NCBI GenBank assembly: GCA_031426915.1
Contig: JASJPB010000008.1
Coordinates: 38,672-102,671, forward strand
DNA: 64,000 nucleotides
Reading direction: 5' to 3'
Origin: Sulfurimicrobium sp031426915
Lineage (GTDB): Bacteria > Pseudomonadota > Gammaproteobacteria > Burkholderiales > Sulfuricellaceae
Of the stretch, positions 43,983-52,001 are shown piece by piece. Every line of letters begins with the position of its first letter. The stretch's first letter is position 1. A program made the position numbers and the translations under genes. Under the pieces are notes generated by a model. It had not been told where the DNA came from, made no database searches, and saw only the letters and a list, made by a program, of their open reading frames with translations.

Positions 43983-45287
43983 GTGTTGAATCCACAACAG
44001 CGGCGTTCCATGCGCCGCTTGCGCTGGACCGCTTTTCTCCTGCTGGCGCTGGCCTATGTGCTGGCATTCTTCCACCGCGTCGCTCCCGCATCCATCGCGG
44101 CTGAACTGCAACTTGCGTTCAACGCCAGCGGCGCCATGCTGGGCGGCCTGGCAGCGATGTATTTCTATGTCTATAGCCTGATGCAGATTCCCACCGGCGT
44201 CCTGGTGGACACCCTGGGCGTGCGCAAAATCGTCACCCTGGGTGGCCTGGTGGCGGGACTGGGTTCGATTCTGTTCGGCATGGCCGACACCCTTGCCCTT
44301 GCCTCGGTTGGGCGTCTTCTGGTGGGTCTGGGCGTTTCGGTGGTATTTATTTCGATGATGAAGCTGAACGCGGTATGGTTCCATGACCGTCATTTCGGCA
44401 CCGTAGGCGGTCTTACCATCCTGTTGGGCAACCTGGGCGCGGTGCTGGCGGCGTCACCGCTGGTGTGGGCGCTGAATTTCACTTCCTGGCGCAGCATCTT
44501 TGTGGCGCTGGGCGCATTTTCCATTGTGCTGGGCGTGCTGACCTGGTTCCTGGTGCGCAATCACCCGGGTGAAGCCGGATTTCCCAGCATGCGGGAACTG
44601 GATGGCGAGCTCCCACACACGCCCCATGGTGGGCATTGGTACGACGGCCTGGTGCAGGTGGTGAAAAATCCCGCTACCTGGCCCGGATTCTGGCCCAATC
44701 TGGGTATCGGCGGCACCTTGTTTACCTTTGCCGGCCTTTGGGCGGTCCCTTTTCTGCACGACATCCATGGCATGCCGCGACCCCTGGCTGCGGCGCACAC
44801 TTCCTTGCTGTTGGGGGGCTTTGCCATCGGCGCGCTGTTTTCCGGAATAATTTCGGACCGATTGCGGCTGCGCCGCCCGGTCATGGTGGCCGGAATCCTG
44901 CTTTATCTGCTGTGCTGGCTACCCTTGCTGGCGATGGCTCGGATGCCCCAGACGGTCAGCCTGGCGCTGTTCTTCATCATGGGCGTTGGCGCCTCCGGCT
45001 TTACCCTGGCCTGGGCCGTGACCAAGGAGGTGAATTCCCCCGCGCTGTCCGGCATGGCGACCAGCGTGGTGAATACCGGCAGTTTTCTTGGCGCGGGCAT
45101 GTTGCAACCGTTTGTGGGCTGGGTGATGGACCTGGGCTGGGATGGTAAAATCTCCGAAGGGGTGCGCGCATATTCGGCGGCAAACTATCAGGCCGGGCTG
45201 GCGATCCTGTTCCTTTTTGCCCTGAGCGGGCTGGCCGGGGCGCTGAAATGCCGTGAAACCCGTTGCAAGTACATAAACCTTGTTTAA
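43983..45287 (+). CDS. Major facilitator superfamily transporter
   Basis: A 434-residue, roughly 12-helix transporter with two homologous halves. The loop 2-3 motif appears as GVLVDTLGVRKIVTLGG, fitting the GxLaDrxGrrk MFS-A pattern, and a matching GIISDRLRLRRPVMVAG occurs in the second half. HRVAPASIAAELQLAF in helix 1 resembles the nitrate/sulfonate- or hexuronate-type group, but the substrate is not clear. The GTG at 43983 is taken as the start; the ATG at 44010 (MRRLRWTAFLLL) is equally possible. The next gene, an antiporter, follows after 18 bases. Confidence 0.85.
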   Translation: MLNPQQRRSMRRLRWTAFLLLALAYVLAFFHRVAPASIAAELQLAFNASGAMLGGLAAMYFYVYSLMQIPTGVLVDTLGVRKIVTLGGLVAGLGSILFGMADTLALASVGRLLVGLGVSVVFISMMKLNAVWFHDRHFGTVGGLTILLGNLGAVLAASPLVWALNFTSWRSIFVALGAFSIVLGVLTWFLVRNHPGEAGFPSMRELDGELPHTPHGGHWYDGLVQVVKNPATWPGFWPNLGIGGTLFTFAGLWAVPFLHDIHGMPRPLAAAHTSLLLGGFAIGALFSGIISDRLRLRRPVMVAGILLYLLCWLPLLAMARMPQTVSLALFFIMGVGASGFTLAWAVTKEVNSPALSGMATSVVNTGSFLGAGMLQPFVGWVMDLGWDGKISEGVRAYSAANYQAGLAILFLFALSGLAGALKCRETRCKYINLV

Positions 45288-45305
45288 TTCTTGAAAGCGT
45301 AAACC

Positions 45306-46541
45306 GTGGAATCTTCTGCTTCGATTGAACTGGCCAAACATACCCTGCTGATGTTCGGAATCATCCTGGCGGTGGGTACTTTTTCCGGCCTGCTGGCCCG
45401 CCTGGCGAGAGTGCCGGACGTGGTGGTGTTCCTGCTGATCGGCATGGTGCTCGGACCGGGGGTGCTGGGGCTGATCGACATCAAGGCCGATTCCGCGGTC
45501 AACCAGCTGATCCTGATCTTCGGCTCCAGCTACATCCTGTTCGACGGCGGCGCGTCGATCCGGCTCAAGGTTCTCAAGGAAGTCTGGATCACCGTCACCG
45601 TGATCGCCACCGTCGGCATCCTGATCACGGCCGCCATTACCGGAGTGGCCGCTTACTATCTTCTCGGCGTGCCCATGATAGTGGCTTTGCTGCTGGGCGC
45701 GGTGCTCGCCTCCACCGACCCCGCCACCCTGGTGCCGGTGTTCCGTCAGGTGAAAATCAAGGATAGGGTGGCGCAGACCGTGATGACCGAATCCGCCTTC
45801 AACGATGCCATGGGCGCCATCATCACCTTCACCATCCTGGGCGTGGCCATGGGGGCGGGCGAATTCTCCATCGGCGATGCCTTGCTTGACCTGCTCAAGC
45901 AATCGTTACTGGGCATCCTGATCGGGGGCGTTTCGGGCTATCTGGCGGTGCTGCTGATCGCGCACGAAAAATTCGGCTTCCTCACCGAGTACGCGCCGGT
46001 GGTGACCCTGATGGCCGTGATCGGCGCCTACATGAGCGCAGATGGGCTGCATTCCAGCGGCTTCATGGCGGTGTTCGTGTTCGGCATCATGCTGGGCAAC
46101 CAGGAAACCTTCGGCTTCAAGCGCGCCCATGCGGACGAAAAGATCCTCGAGGATTTCATCATGACCACGGCGCTGATCATGCGCATGTTCATTTTCATCC
46201 TGCTCGGCGCCCAGGTCGATTTCGGCCTGATGAACCAGTATCTGGTGGCCGGCGGCGCGGTGGTGGCGATTTTCATGCTGGTGGCGCGGCCGGCGACGGT
46301 GTTCCTGTGCGCTGGTCCGGACCGGCGCGCCAAATGGAGCCGCAACGAACTGCTGTTCATGTGCTGGACACGCGAAACCGGGGTAATTCCCGGCGCGCTG
46401 GCCGGGCTGCTACTGGGCATGAAGGCGCCGGGCGCCGAGATCATCGCCTCGGTGACCTTCATCGCCATCCTCACCACCATCCTGATCCAGGCCACAACCA
46501 CCAAGTGGCTGGCAGGCAAGCTCGGCTTGCTGGTGGAGTGA
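45306..46541 (+). CDS. CPA1-family cation:proton antiporter
   Basis: A 411-residue membrane antiporter with about 12 helices. Family features are FLLIGMVLGPGVLG, LFDGGASIRLKVL, the unwound-helix region GAVLASTDPATLVPVF and the ion-binding ESAFNDAMGA (Asn-Asp pair). It resembles NhaP/KefC-like Na+ or K+ exchangers. It lacks a C-terminal RCK domain, so regulation would be by other means. The specificity is unknown; the TrkAH potassium system is encoded elsewhere in the window. Confidence 0.88.
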   Translation: MESSASIELAKHTLLMFGIILAVGTFSGLLARLARVPDVVVFLLIGMVLGPGVLGLIDIKADSAVNQLILIFGSSYILFDGGASIRLKVLKEVWITVTVIATVGILITAAITGVAAYYLLGVPMIVALLLGAVLASTDPATLVPVFRQVKIKDRVAQTVMTESAFNDAMGAIITFTILGVAMGAGEFSIGDALLDLLKQSLLGILIGGVSGYLAVLLIAHEKFGFLTEYAPVVTLMAVIGAYMSADGLHSSGFMAVFVFGIMLGNQETFGFKRAHADEKILEDFIMTTALIMRMFIFILLGAQVDFGLMNQYLVAGGAVVAIFMLVARPATVFLCAGPDRRAKWSRNELLFMCWTRETGVIPGALAGLLLGMKAPGAEIIASVTFIAILTTILIQATTTKWLAGKLGLLVE

Positions 46542-46542
46542 C

Positions 46543-46884
46543 TTAAACTTTCCGCAGATAGCAGGCCTTCAGCATGAAGCTGCCGGCGTCCAGCTTGCAG
46601 TCAACTTCGTGGTCACCGCCGACCAGACGGATACTCTTGGCCTTGGTGCCCACTTTAAGTGTGATGGACGATCCCTTGACCTTCAGATCCTTGATCAGCA
46701 CCACCGAATCGCCGTCGCTCAACACGTTGCCATTGGCGTCCTTCACCACCGCGCCCGCGTCGTCGTCTGCATGCGCGGCCTCCTTCATCGGCCACTCATG
46801 AGCGCAGTCGGGGCAAATATAGTTGTCGCCATCCGGGTAGGTGTTTTCCAGGGCGCATTGGGGGCAGGCAGGGATAGTGGACAT
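46543..46884 (-). CDS. yjdM: Zinc-ribbon protein YjdM (PhnA family)
   Basis: The 113 residues have an N-terminal zinc ribbon (CPQCALENTYPDGDNYICPDC) and the PhnA C-terminal domain (DGDSVVLIKDLKVKGSSITLKVGTKAKSIRLVGGDHEVDC). Despite the name PhnA, the YjdM family is not shown to act on phosphonates and its function is unknown. It converges on the antiporter gene with a 1-base gap. Confidence 0.93.
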   Translation of the reverse strand: MSTIPACPQCALENTYPDGDNYICPDCAHEWPMKEAAHADDDAGAVVKDANGNVLSDGDSVVLIKDLKVKGSSITLKVGTKAKSIRLVGGDHEVDCKLDAGSFMLKACYLRKV

Positions 46885-47010
46885 GATTTCTTTCAGGAAT
46901 TGTAGATGGTTAAGAGATTATAACCGATCCCGGGACGGCGCCTTACGCGCTACCGCTGCCGGCTTCCACGCACGCTATCCGGATATTCAAAATGCCTGCA
47001 ACAGGAGACA

Positions 47011-47943
47011 ATGACCGTCATGACACTGAACAACATTCCTGTCTTCCAGGCCCTGACCGGCATCTATGAGCCGTCCGCCATCCAGCAACTGGCGGATGGA
47101 CGTTTCCTTGTAGTCGAGGACGAAAAACAGTATCCACTCAGTCTGGTCACGATCCGTTCCGATGGGAGCGTCAGCAGCACACCGCTGAACCCGGAACCGC
47201 TGGAGGCGGGTGATGGCTTCGGGAAGCTGGATGATCTTGAAGGTGTCGCTATCGACCGGTCGGGGTATGTCTACGCCATCACATCGCATTCGCGTGATGG
47301 CGACGGTGACGAAAAAAAATCCCGTGACAAACTGGTTCGCTTCCGGGTCGAGGGTGAGCGCGTGGTCGCGCCCATGGTGGTCAGAGAGTTGAAACCCGCT
47401 TTGGTGGCGATGCACCCGATGCTGGCGCATGCTGCCGAGATACGGGACGTCAAGGGCGGAGGCGGGTTCAATATCGAGGCGCTGGAGATCAGCCCCGACC
47501 AGCGGCGTCTGCTGGTCGGCTTTCGCAGCCCGTTGCTCGACGGTCAGGCCATCATCGCTTGCGTCGAGAACCTCCCTGCAATTTTCGAAGCAGGCGAGCC
47601 ACCCCGGATCTCGGTCACCCTGGAAACGCTGGACCTCGGCGGCAACGGGATTCGCGGCATATCCTACCTGCCCGCCCTCGGTGGATACCTTGTAGTCAGC
47701 GGCCCCGTCGCACGCGAGCAGGTTCAATTCCAGCTCTGGTTCTGGAGCGGTCATCAGGGTGAGCCGGCACGCCGCGTCACCGTTCCCGGCCTGCAGGGCT
47801 TCGAGCACGCCGAAGGGGTTAGCCCTGCCGTGATCGATGGCCGGCAGCGGATCGTCATCGTCAGCGATGACGGCAGCAGGGAAGAAGGACGCTTCGCACG
47901 CTTTGTGCTGATCGACCCCGGGCAACTGCAGATTGCGCCTTGA
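47011..47943 (+). CDS. DUF3616-like beta-propeller protein
   Basis: A 310-residue cytoplasmic protein (no signal peptide) resembling DUF3616 domains. Repeated strand-turn-strand units such as IQQLADGRFLVVEDEKQYPL, DLEGVAIDRSGYVYAITSHS, FNIEALEISPDQRRLLVGFRSPL and HAEGVSPAVIDGRQRIVIVSDDGS suggest a beta-propeller of about six blades with acidic EG/EA residues at blade edges. The start is ATG 47011 after AGGAGA; ATG 47020 is also possible as both spacings are unusual. It is a single gene followed by the cytochrome operon. Function unknown. Confidence 0.7.
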   Translation: MTVMTLNNIPVFQALTGIYEPSAIQQLADGRFLVVEDEKQYPLSLVTIRSDGSVSSTPLNPEPLEAGDGFGKLDDLEGVAIDRSGYVYAITSHSRDGDGDEKKSRDKLVRFRVEGERVVAPMVVRELKPALVAMHPMLAHAAEIRDVKGGGGFNIEALEISPDQRRLLVGFRSPLLDGQAIIACVENLPAIFEAGEPPRISVTLETLDLGGNGIRGISYLPALGGYLVVSGPVAREQVQFQLWFWSGHQGEPARRVTVPGLQGFEHAEGVSPAVIDGRQRIVIVSDDGSREEGRFARFVLIDPGQLQIAP

Positions 47944-47973
47944 TCTGGCGCGAGCGCCTCACGCCACCCCCTT

Positions 47974-47990
47974 CATAAGTTTCCCTTAAG
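47974..47990 (+). promoter_or_regulatory. PmrA/QseB-like response-regulator box upstream of the cytochrome operon
   Basis: Two direct half-sites, CATAAG and CTTAAG, are separated by 5 bases (11-bp period), one base away from the CTTAAG/T-N5-CTTAAG pattern bound by PmrA/QseB-type OmpR regulators. It lies about 48 bases before the DUF1924 start, followed by a possible -10 box TACAGT (48001-48006). A regulator of that type is encoded at the end of this gene cluster, so feedback control is plausible. It is inferred from pattern only. Confidence 0.5.
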
Positions 47991-48037
47991 ATTCGCGCGC
48001 TACAGTTCTCCCCAGCTTGTTAATCAGGAGAACCACG

Positions 48038-48448
48038 ATGAACCGCTTTATCCTTTTCTGCCTCTGCCTGCCCGCTTTCGGTTCGGCTCTGGCCGCACCT
48101 GGCGATCTGCTGCAGAGCTATGCCGCACAAGCCAAACAGGCGAACCCGCAATTTCAGGCATTTTCCGCCAGTCGCGGCGAACAGTTTTTCCACGCCAAGC
48201 GCATCCATGGTGACGGCAAGAACGTCAGTTGCGCCGCCTGCCATACCGATAACCCCAAGTCCGCCGGTAAGAATGAGAAAACCGCCAAGGAGATCCTTCC
48301 CCTGGCCCCGGTCGCGAATCCGGAGCGCCTGACCGACCCGGCCAAGGTAGAGAAATGGTTCAAGCGCAACTGCCAGGATGTGCTGGAGCGCGCCTGCACG
48401 GCCCAGGAAAAGGGTGACTTCCTGGCCTATCTGCTGTCGATTAAATAG
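48038..48448 (+). CDS. DUF1924 cytochrome c, Sphaeroides haem protein (SHP) type
   Basis: An exported mono-haem cytochrome: signal peptide MNRFILFCLCLPAFGSALAA, haem motif CAACH (65-69), and a C-terminal helix with WFKRNCQDVLERAC. SHP of Rhodobacter uses an asparagine as a sixth haem ligand that moves away on reduction and lets O2 or NO bind; Asn111 next to Cys112, with Cys120 as possible disulfide partner, fits that. The ATG at 48038 follows AGGAGAACC. DUF1924/SHP genes usually sit with a dihaem cytochrome and a cytochrome b, as here. The catalytic role is unsettled. Confidence 0.85.
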   Translation: MNRFILFCLCLPAFGSALAAPGDLLQSYAAQAKQANPQFQAFSASRGEQFFHAKRIHGDGKNVSCAACHTDNPKSAGKNEKTAKEILPLAPVANPERLTDPAKVEKWFKRNCQDVLERACTAQEKGDFLAYLLSIK

Positions 48449-48457
48449 GAGACTGCC

Positions 48458-48946
48458 ATGAAACGCATATTCGTCATTGTCGCCCTGCTCGTCGTCGGGC
48501 AGGCCTGGGCCGGCGGCGGAGAAAATCTCGCGCCATCGGCCTCCAATCCAAAATGGAAAACCGAGTGCAGCGCCTGTCATCTCGCCTACCCCCCTTCCCT
48601 GCTTCCGGAACGCTCGTGGCGCAAGATCATGTCCGGCCTGGAGCGCCATTTCGGGCAGGATGCCAGCCTGGACGCCGCGACCGCCAGGGAGATCACCGAC
48701 TTTTTGGTAACCCACAGCGCTGATCGAGTGCCGGGCAAGCGCGCGTCCAAGGTAATGCGCTCCCTGGGTGCGGGGGAAACCCCTTTGCGCATCAGCGAAA
48801 CCGCATGGTTCGTGCGCAAGCACGATGAAGTCTCGCCGCAAGTCTGGAAGCGGGCCAAGGTGGGCAGCGCGGCCAACTGCGCCGCCTGCCATCCGGGCGC
48901 GGAGCGTGGCGACTACTCCGAACATCAAATACGGATACCCAGTTAA
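48458..48946 (+). CDS. Dihaem cytochrome c (DHC type)
   Basis: An exported 162-residue protein (signal MKRIFVIVALLVVGQAWAGG) with two haem motifs, CSACH (37-41) and CAACH (141-145). DHC proteins are the known electron donors to SHP. The C-terminal part, residues 107-158 (GETPLRISETAWFVRKHDEV...GSAANCAACH), matches the end of the next gene product. The ATG lies 9 bases after the DUF1924 stop and is preceded by AGGAGACTGCC. Confidence 0.88.
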   Translation: MKRIFVIVALLVVGQAWAGGGENLAPSASNPKWKTECSACHLAYPPSLLPERSWRKIMSGLERHFGQDASLDAATAREITDFLVTHSADRVPGKRASKVMRSLGAGETPLRISETAWFVRKHDEVSPQVWKRAKVGSAANCAACHPGAERGDYSEHQIRIPS

Positions 48947-48955
48947 GGAGGCCAT

Positions 48956-49861
48956 ATGAAAATTCTGATATGGGACTTGCCCACCCGCCTGTTCCACGGG
49001 CTGTTTGCCGCAGCGTTTGCGGTCGGCTGGCTCACTTCCGAAGCCGATGGCTGGCTCAACGTCCATGTTTTCGCCGGCTACCTGATGTTGGGCCTGCTGG
49101 GTTTCCGGCTGTTGTGGGGTTTTGCCGGGGGGCGCTATGCGCGCTTCACCTCGTTTCTGTTCAGCCCCAGGGAGGGCGCCATCTACCTGCTGCAAGTGCT
49201 GAAAGGGACGGCCGGCCGCCATCTCGGCCACAATCCGGCGGGCAGTTGGGCGGTTTATCTGCTGCTGACGCTGGCTTTGCTGGCCGGCTTGAGCGGTATC
49301 GCGACGCTGGGCGGACAGGAGGGCCAGGGGCCACTGGCAGCCTGGGTGCCTTATGTCGCGGGAGACGCCTTCAAGGAGGTGCATGAAGCCATGGTCAATG
49401 CGATGCTGGCGCTGGTCATGCTCCACCTGGGTGGTGTTGCGCTGGAAAGCTGGCGGCATCGCGAAAATCTGCCGCGCGCCATGGTGAGCGGTCGCAAGCA
49501 GGGCGCGCCGGATGCTGCCACGCCCTCGCGCCGCCTGCCCAGCGCCGTGCTGTTGCTGCTTTCCGTTATTGCCGGCGGGATCTGGTATTTCAGCGCTGTT
49601 CCCATCATTTCCGTTGAGCATGGCGAGCACGAGGCGGGCTATAAAATCAACCGCTCCATTGATCCACGTGAAACACCGCTACGCATAACCGCCACGCCCT
49701 ATTGGCAGGACAAGCACCAGAACATCCCGGACCAGATCTGGCATAGCGCCAAGGTCGGCTCCAAGGCCAATTGCGCCGCCTGCCATCGGGATGCGGAGCG
49801 AGGGACGTTTGCGCATGCCTCGATTCCATACAGAGTGACCACCAGGCTCGCCATGCGCTAG
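48956..49861 (+). CDS. Cytochrome b561-type protein fused to a C-terminal c-haem domain
   Basis: Residues 1-170 are a four-helix b-type cytochrome (WDLPTRLFHGLFAAAFAVGW; LNVHVFAGYLMLGLLGFRLLWGF; VHEAMVNAMLALVMLHLGGV, with helix-end histidines as haem ligands). A further helix (197-216) leads to a periplasmic tail carrying one haem motif, CAACH (273-277). The tail (239-290) closely resembles the end of the DHC protein encoded just upstream, so it looks like a duplicated DHC domain fused to the membrane anchor. It would pass quinol electrons outward to DHC and SHP. A parS-like site lies in the tail coding region. Confidence 0.85.
   Translation: MKILIWDLPTRLFHGLFAAAFAVGWLTSEADGWLNVHVFAGYLMLGLLGFRLLWGFAGGRYARFTSFLFSPREGAIYLLQVLKGTAGRHLGHNPAGSWAVYLLLTLALLAGLSGIATLGGQEGQGPLAAWVPYVAGDAFKEVHEAMVNAMLALVMLHLGGVALESWRHRENLPRAMVSGRKQGAPDAATPSRRLPSAVLLLLSVIAGGIWYFSAVPIISVEHGEHEAGYKINRSIDPRETPLRITATPYWQDKHQNIPDQIWHSAKVGSKANCAACHRDAERGTFAHASIPYRVTTRLAMR
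49660..49675 (+). other. parS-like centromere site 4 (TGATCCACGTGAAACA), inside the cytochrome b gene
   Basis: It matches TGTTNCACGTGAAACA at 15 of 16 positions (A for T at position 3), like site 3. It encodes DPRET at the start of the duplicated haem domain. It is the most origin-distal of the four sites. Confidence 0.6.
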
Positions 49862-49892
49862 ACTGAAGCCATGAAAACAAGAACGATGGACC

Positions 49893-50552
49893 ATGCGCCT
49901 GCTCCTGGTTGAAGACGATGCGCTGCTCGGCGACGGTATCCGTGTTGGCTTGATCCAGGCCGGGTTCGCCGTGGACTGGGCCAAGGACGGGCAGGCAGCC
50001 AAGCTGGCGCTGGAAGCCGAAGCCTATGCGCTAGTAGTGCTGGACCTCGGCCTGCCGCGCCTGTCCGGGACGGATCTGCTGAAATGGCTGCGCGCGACGG
50101 GCAAGAATACGCCGGTGCTGATTCTCACCGCACGGGATACCGTGGCGGACAGGATTGGTGGCCTGGACGCCGGCGCCGACGATTACCTGGTCAAACCTTT
50201 CGACCTGGACGAACTGGCGGCGCGTATTCGCGCCTTGCTGCGTCGCTCCGGCGGGCGTGCCGCACCGCTCATCGTCCATGGCCTGCTGCAGGTCGACCCG
50301 GCGGCGCGCCGGGTGAGCCTGGACGGGCAGGCGGCAGAGCTTTCCCCACGCGAATACGTGATCCTGCTGGAGCTGCTGGAAAATGCCGGCCGAGCCCTGT
50401 CGCGCGAACAGCTGGAGCAGCGCCTGTACGGCTGGGGCGAGGAAGTGGAAAGCAACGCCGTCGAGGTGCACATCCATCATCTGCGCAAGAAGCTGGGTGC
50501 CGAACTGATCCGTACCATCCGCGGCGTGGGTTACCTGGTGGACAGGAAATGA
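49893..50552 (+). CDS. QseB/PmrA-type response regulator (OmpR family)
   Basis: A receiver domain (acidic pair Asp8/Asp9, phospho-acceptor Asp51 in VVLDLGLPRLSG, Lys101 in YLVKPF) is joined to an OmpR winged helix (LSPREYVILLELLENAGRALSREQL...VEVHIHHLRKKLG...IRTIRGVGYLV). It resembles QseB/PmrA more than PhoB. It overlaps the sensor gene by 4 bases. Position suggests that it controls the SHP/DHC/cytochrome b operon, supported by the upstream PmrA-like box. The stimulus is unknown. Confidence 0.9.
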   Translation: MRLLLVEDDALLGDGIRVGLIQAGFAVDWAKDGQAAKLALEAEAYALVVLDLGLPRLSGTDLLKWLRATGKNTPVLILTARDTVADRIGGLDAGADDYLVKPFDLDELAARIRALLRRSGGRAAPLIVHGLLQVDPAARRVSLDGQAAELSPREYVILLELLENAGRALSREQLEQRLYGWGEEVESNAVEVHIHHLRKKLGAELIRTIRGVGYLVDRK

Positions 50553-51895
50553 CTTCCTTGCGCGCCAAACTGCTGGTTTTTCTGCTCGCGGTAATCTCCG
50601 TCGCCTGGGTGGCGACGGCAGCCCTCATCTATTTCGACGCCCATCACGAGATAGACGAACTCTACGATGCCCAGCTTGCCCAGTCAGCCAAGGTGCTGCT
50701 TGCACAGGCAAGGCATGATCTGAAGGATGCGCGGGAGGAAGATGACGGTATCGCGGCGGAGATTGCCACGGCCGGCCACAAATATGAGCGCAAGATTGCC
50801 TTTCAGATATGGGGCGAGCATGGTCGCTTGCTGCTGCGCTCCGCCAGTGCCCCAGTCCAGCCTCTGACGACGCAGGACAGCGGCTATGCCGAAGCGGTGA
50901 TCGAAGGCAAGCTGTGGCGGGTCTATACCCAGTGGGACGAGGAAAGCGAAATCCGGGTGCAGGTCGGAGAACAGCACGAAATACGTGATGAACTCGCAGT
51001 CTCCGTGGCTCAGCGCCTGCTGGTGCCGATGGGCGTCGCATTGCCGATATTGAGCCTGCTGATCTGGTTTGGCGTCGGCAGGGGCCTGAGCCCACTACGG
51101 CGCATCGGTAATGAAGTTGCCCAACGTGATCCGGCCAAGCTTTCCCCGCTGGAGGATGCTTCCGCCCCAGCCGAAATCGTCCCGCTGTTGCGCGCGCTCA
51201 ACGCGCTCCTCGCCCGCCTGGGGGGGGCGCTGGAAAACGAGCGACGCTTTACCGCCGATGCCGCCCACGAACTGCGTACCCCGCTGGCAGCCCTGAAAAC
51301 CCAGGCGCAAGTGGCCTTGCGGGCAGAAGACGACAGCCAGCGCCGCAAGGCGCTGGAAAACCTGGTGCTGGGTACCGACCGTGCCACCCATCTGGTGGAA
51401 CAGTTGCTGACGCTGGCACGGCTCGATCCGGCTGCGGTTGCAACAGCAACGGAGAATTGCGATCTCTCTGAACTGGCACGGCGCACCCTGTCCGAGCTGG
51501 CGTCATCCGCAGTGGCCAAGGACATCGAACTCGAACTGACAGGCTTGGAATCAGCGCCTATGGCGGGGTATCCCGGCATGCTCGGGATTCTGTTGAGGAA
51601 CCTGGTGGACAACGCCATCCGCTACACCCCACCCGGCGGCCGGGTGCGGGTGTCTGTGAGCGCGGAGCGGCTGGAAGTGATGGATAGCGGGCCGGGCATC
51701 CCTGCCGAGGAACGACAGCGGGTATTCGACCGCTTCTACCGCGTATTGGGGAGCGAGGTTCCCGGCAGCGGCCTGGGTCTGTCCATTGTCAGCCGCATCG
51801 CTTGCCTGCACGGCGCAACGGTAATGTTGGGGGAAGGAGATGGGAGCAAGGGGCTGCGGGTGACGGTGGAATTGCCGCATTCCGCACCGCCATAA
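50549..51895 (+). CDS. QseC-type sensor histidine kinase
   Basis: A 448-residue kinase with the ATG overlapping the regulator stop. Helices at about 6-29 and 157-176 flank a periplasmic domain of some 125 residues; HAMP follows (RGLSPLRRIGNEVAQRDPAKLSP). HisKA carries His240 in FTADAAHELRTPLAALKTQAQ. HATPase has NLVDNAIRYTPPGG, DSGPGIP and the G-box GSGLGLSIVSRIA. QseC/PmrB-type kinases sense metals, acid or autoinducers; the ligand here cannot be told. Confidence 0.9.
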   Translation: MTSLRAKLLVFLLAVISVAWVATAALIYFDAHHEIDELYDAQLAQSAKVLLAQARHDLKDAREEDDGIAAEIATAGHKYERKIAFQIWGEHGRLLLRSASAPVQPLTTQDSGYAEAVIEGKLWRVYTQWDEESEIRVQVGEQHEIRDELAVSVAQRLLVPMGVALPILSLLIWFGVGRGLSPLRRIGNEVAQRDPAKLSPLEDASAPAEIVPLLRALNALLARLGGALENERRFTADAAHELRTPLAALKTQAQVALRAEDDSQRRKALENLVLGTDRATHLVEQLLTLARLDPAAVATATENCDLSELARRTLSELASSAVAKDIELELTGLESAPMAGYPGMLGILLRNLVDNAIRYTPPGGRVRVSVSAERLEVMDSGPGIPAEERQRVFDRFYRVLGSEVPGSGLGLSIVSRIACLHGATVMLGEGDGSKGLRVTVELPHSAPP

Positions 51896-51920
51896 AAAAG
51901 GGGCGGAATTAACCGCCCCT
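51894..51920 (-). terminator. Rho-independent terminator of the copper TonB receptor gene
   Basis: The stem AGGGGCGG / CCGCCCCT with a 6-base loop is followed on the minus strand by TTTTTTATGG, a good U-tract. It lies about 80 bases beyond the receptor stop. On the plus strand the sensor-kinase stop overlaps the A-run just before the stem, and no U-tract follows, so it works poorly for that gene. Confidence 0.75.
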
Positions 51921-51957
51921 GAAAAAACTTCTGGCTGTTTCCGCAGGCACTTCATCC

Positions 51958-51989
51958 AGAGATCCCGCCGCTGCGGCGGCGGGATCTCT
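51958..51989. repeat. Perfect hairpin between the sensor kinase and the copper receptor
   Basis: A 14-bp perfect inverted repeat (AGAGATCCCGCCGC and its complement) closes a 4-base loop. It has no U-tract on either side, so it is not a canonical terminator. It may stabilise the 3' ends of the converging messages. Confidence 0.7.
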
Positions 51990-52001
51990 ACCGGCCGGGA
52001 C

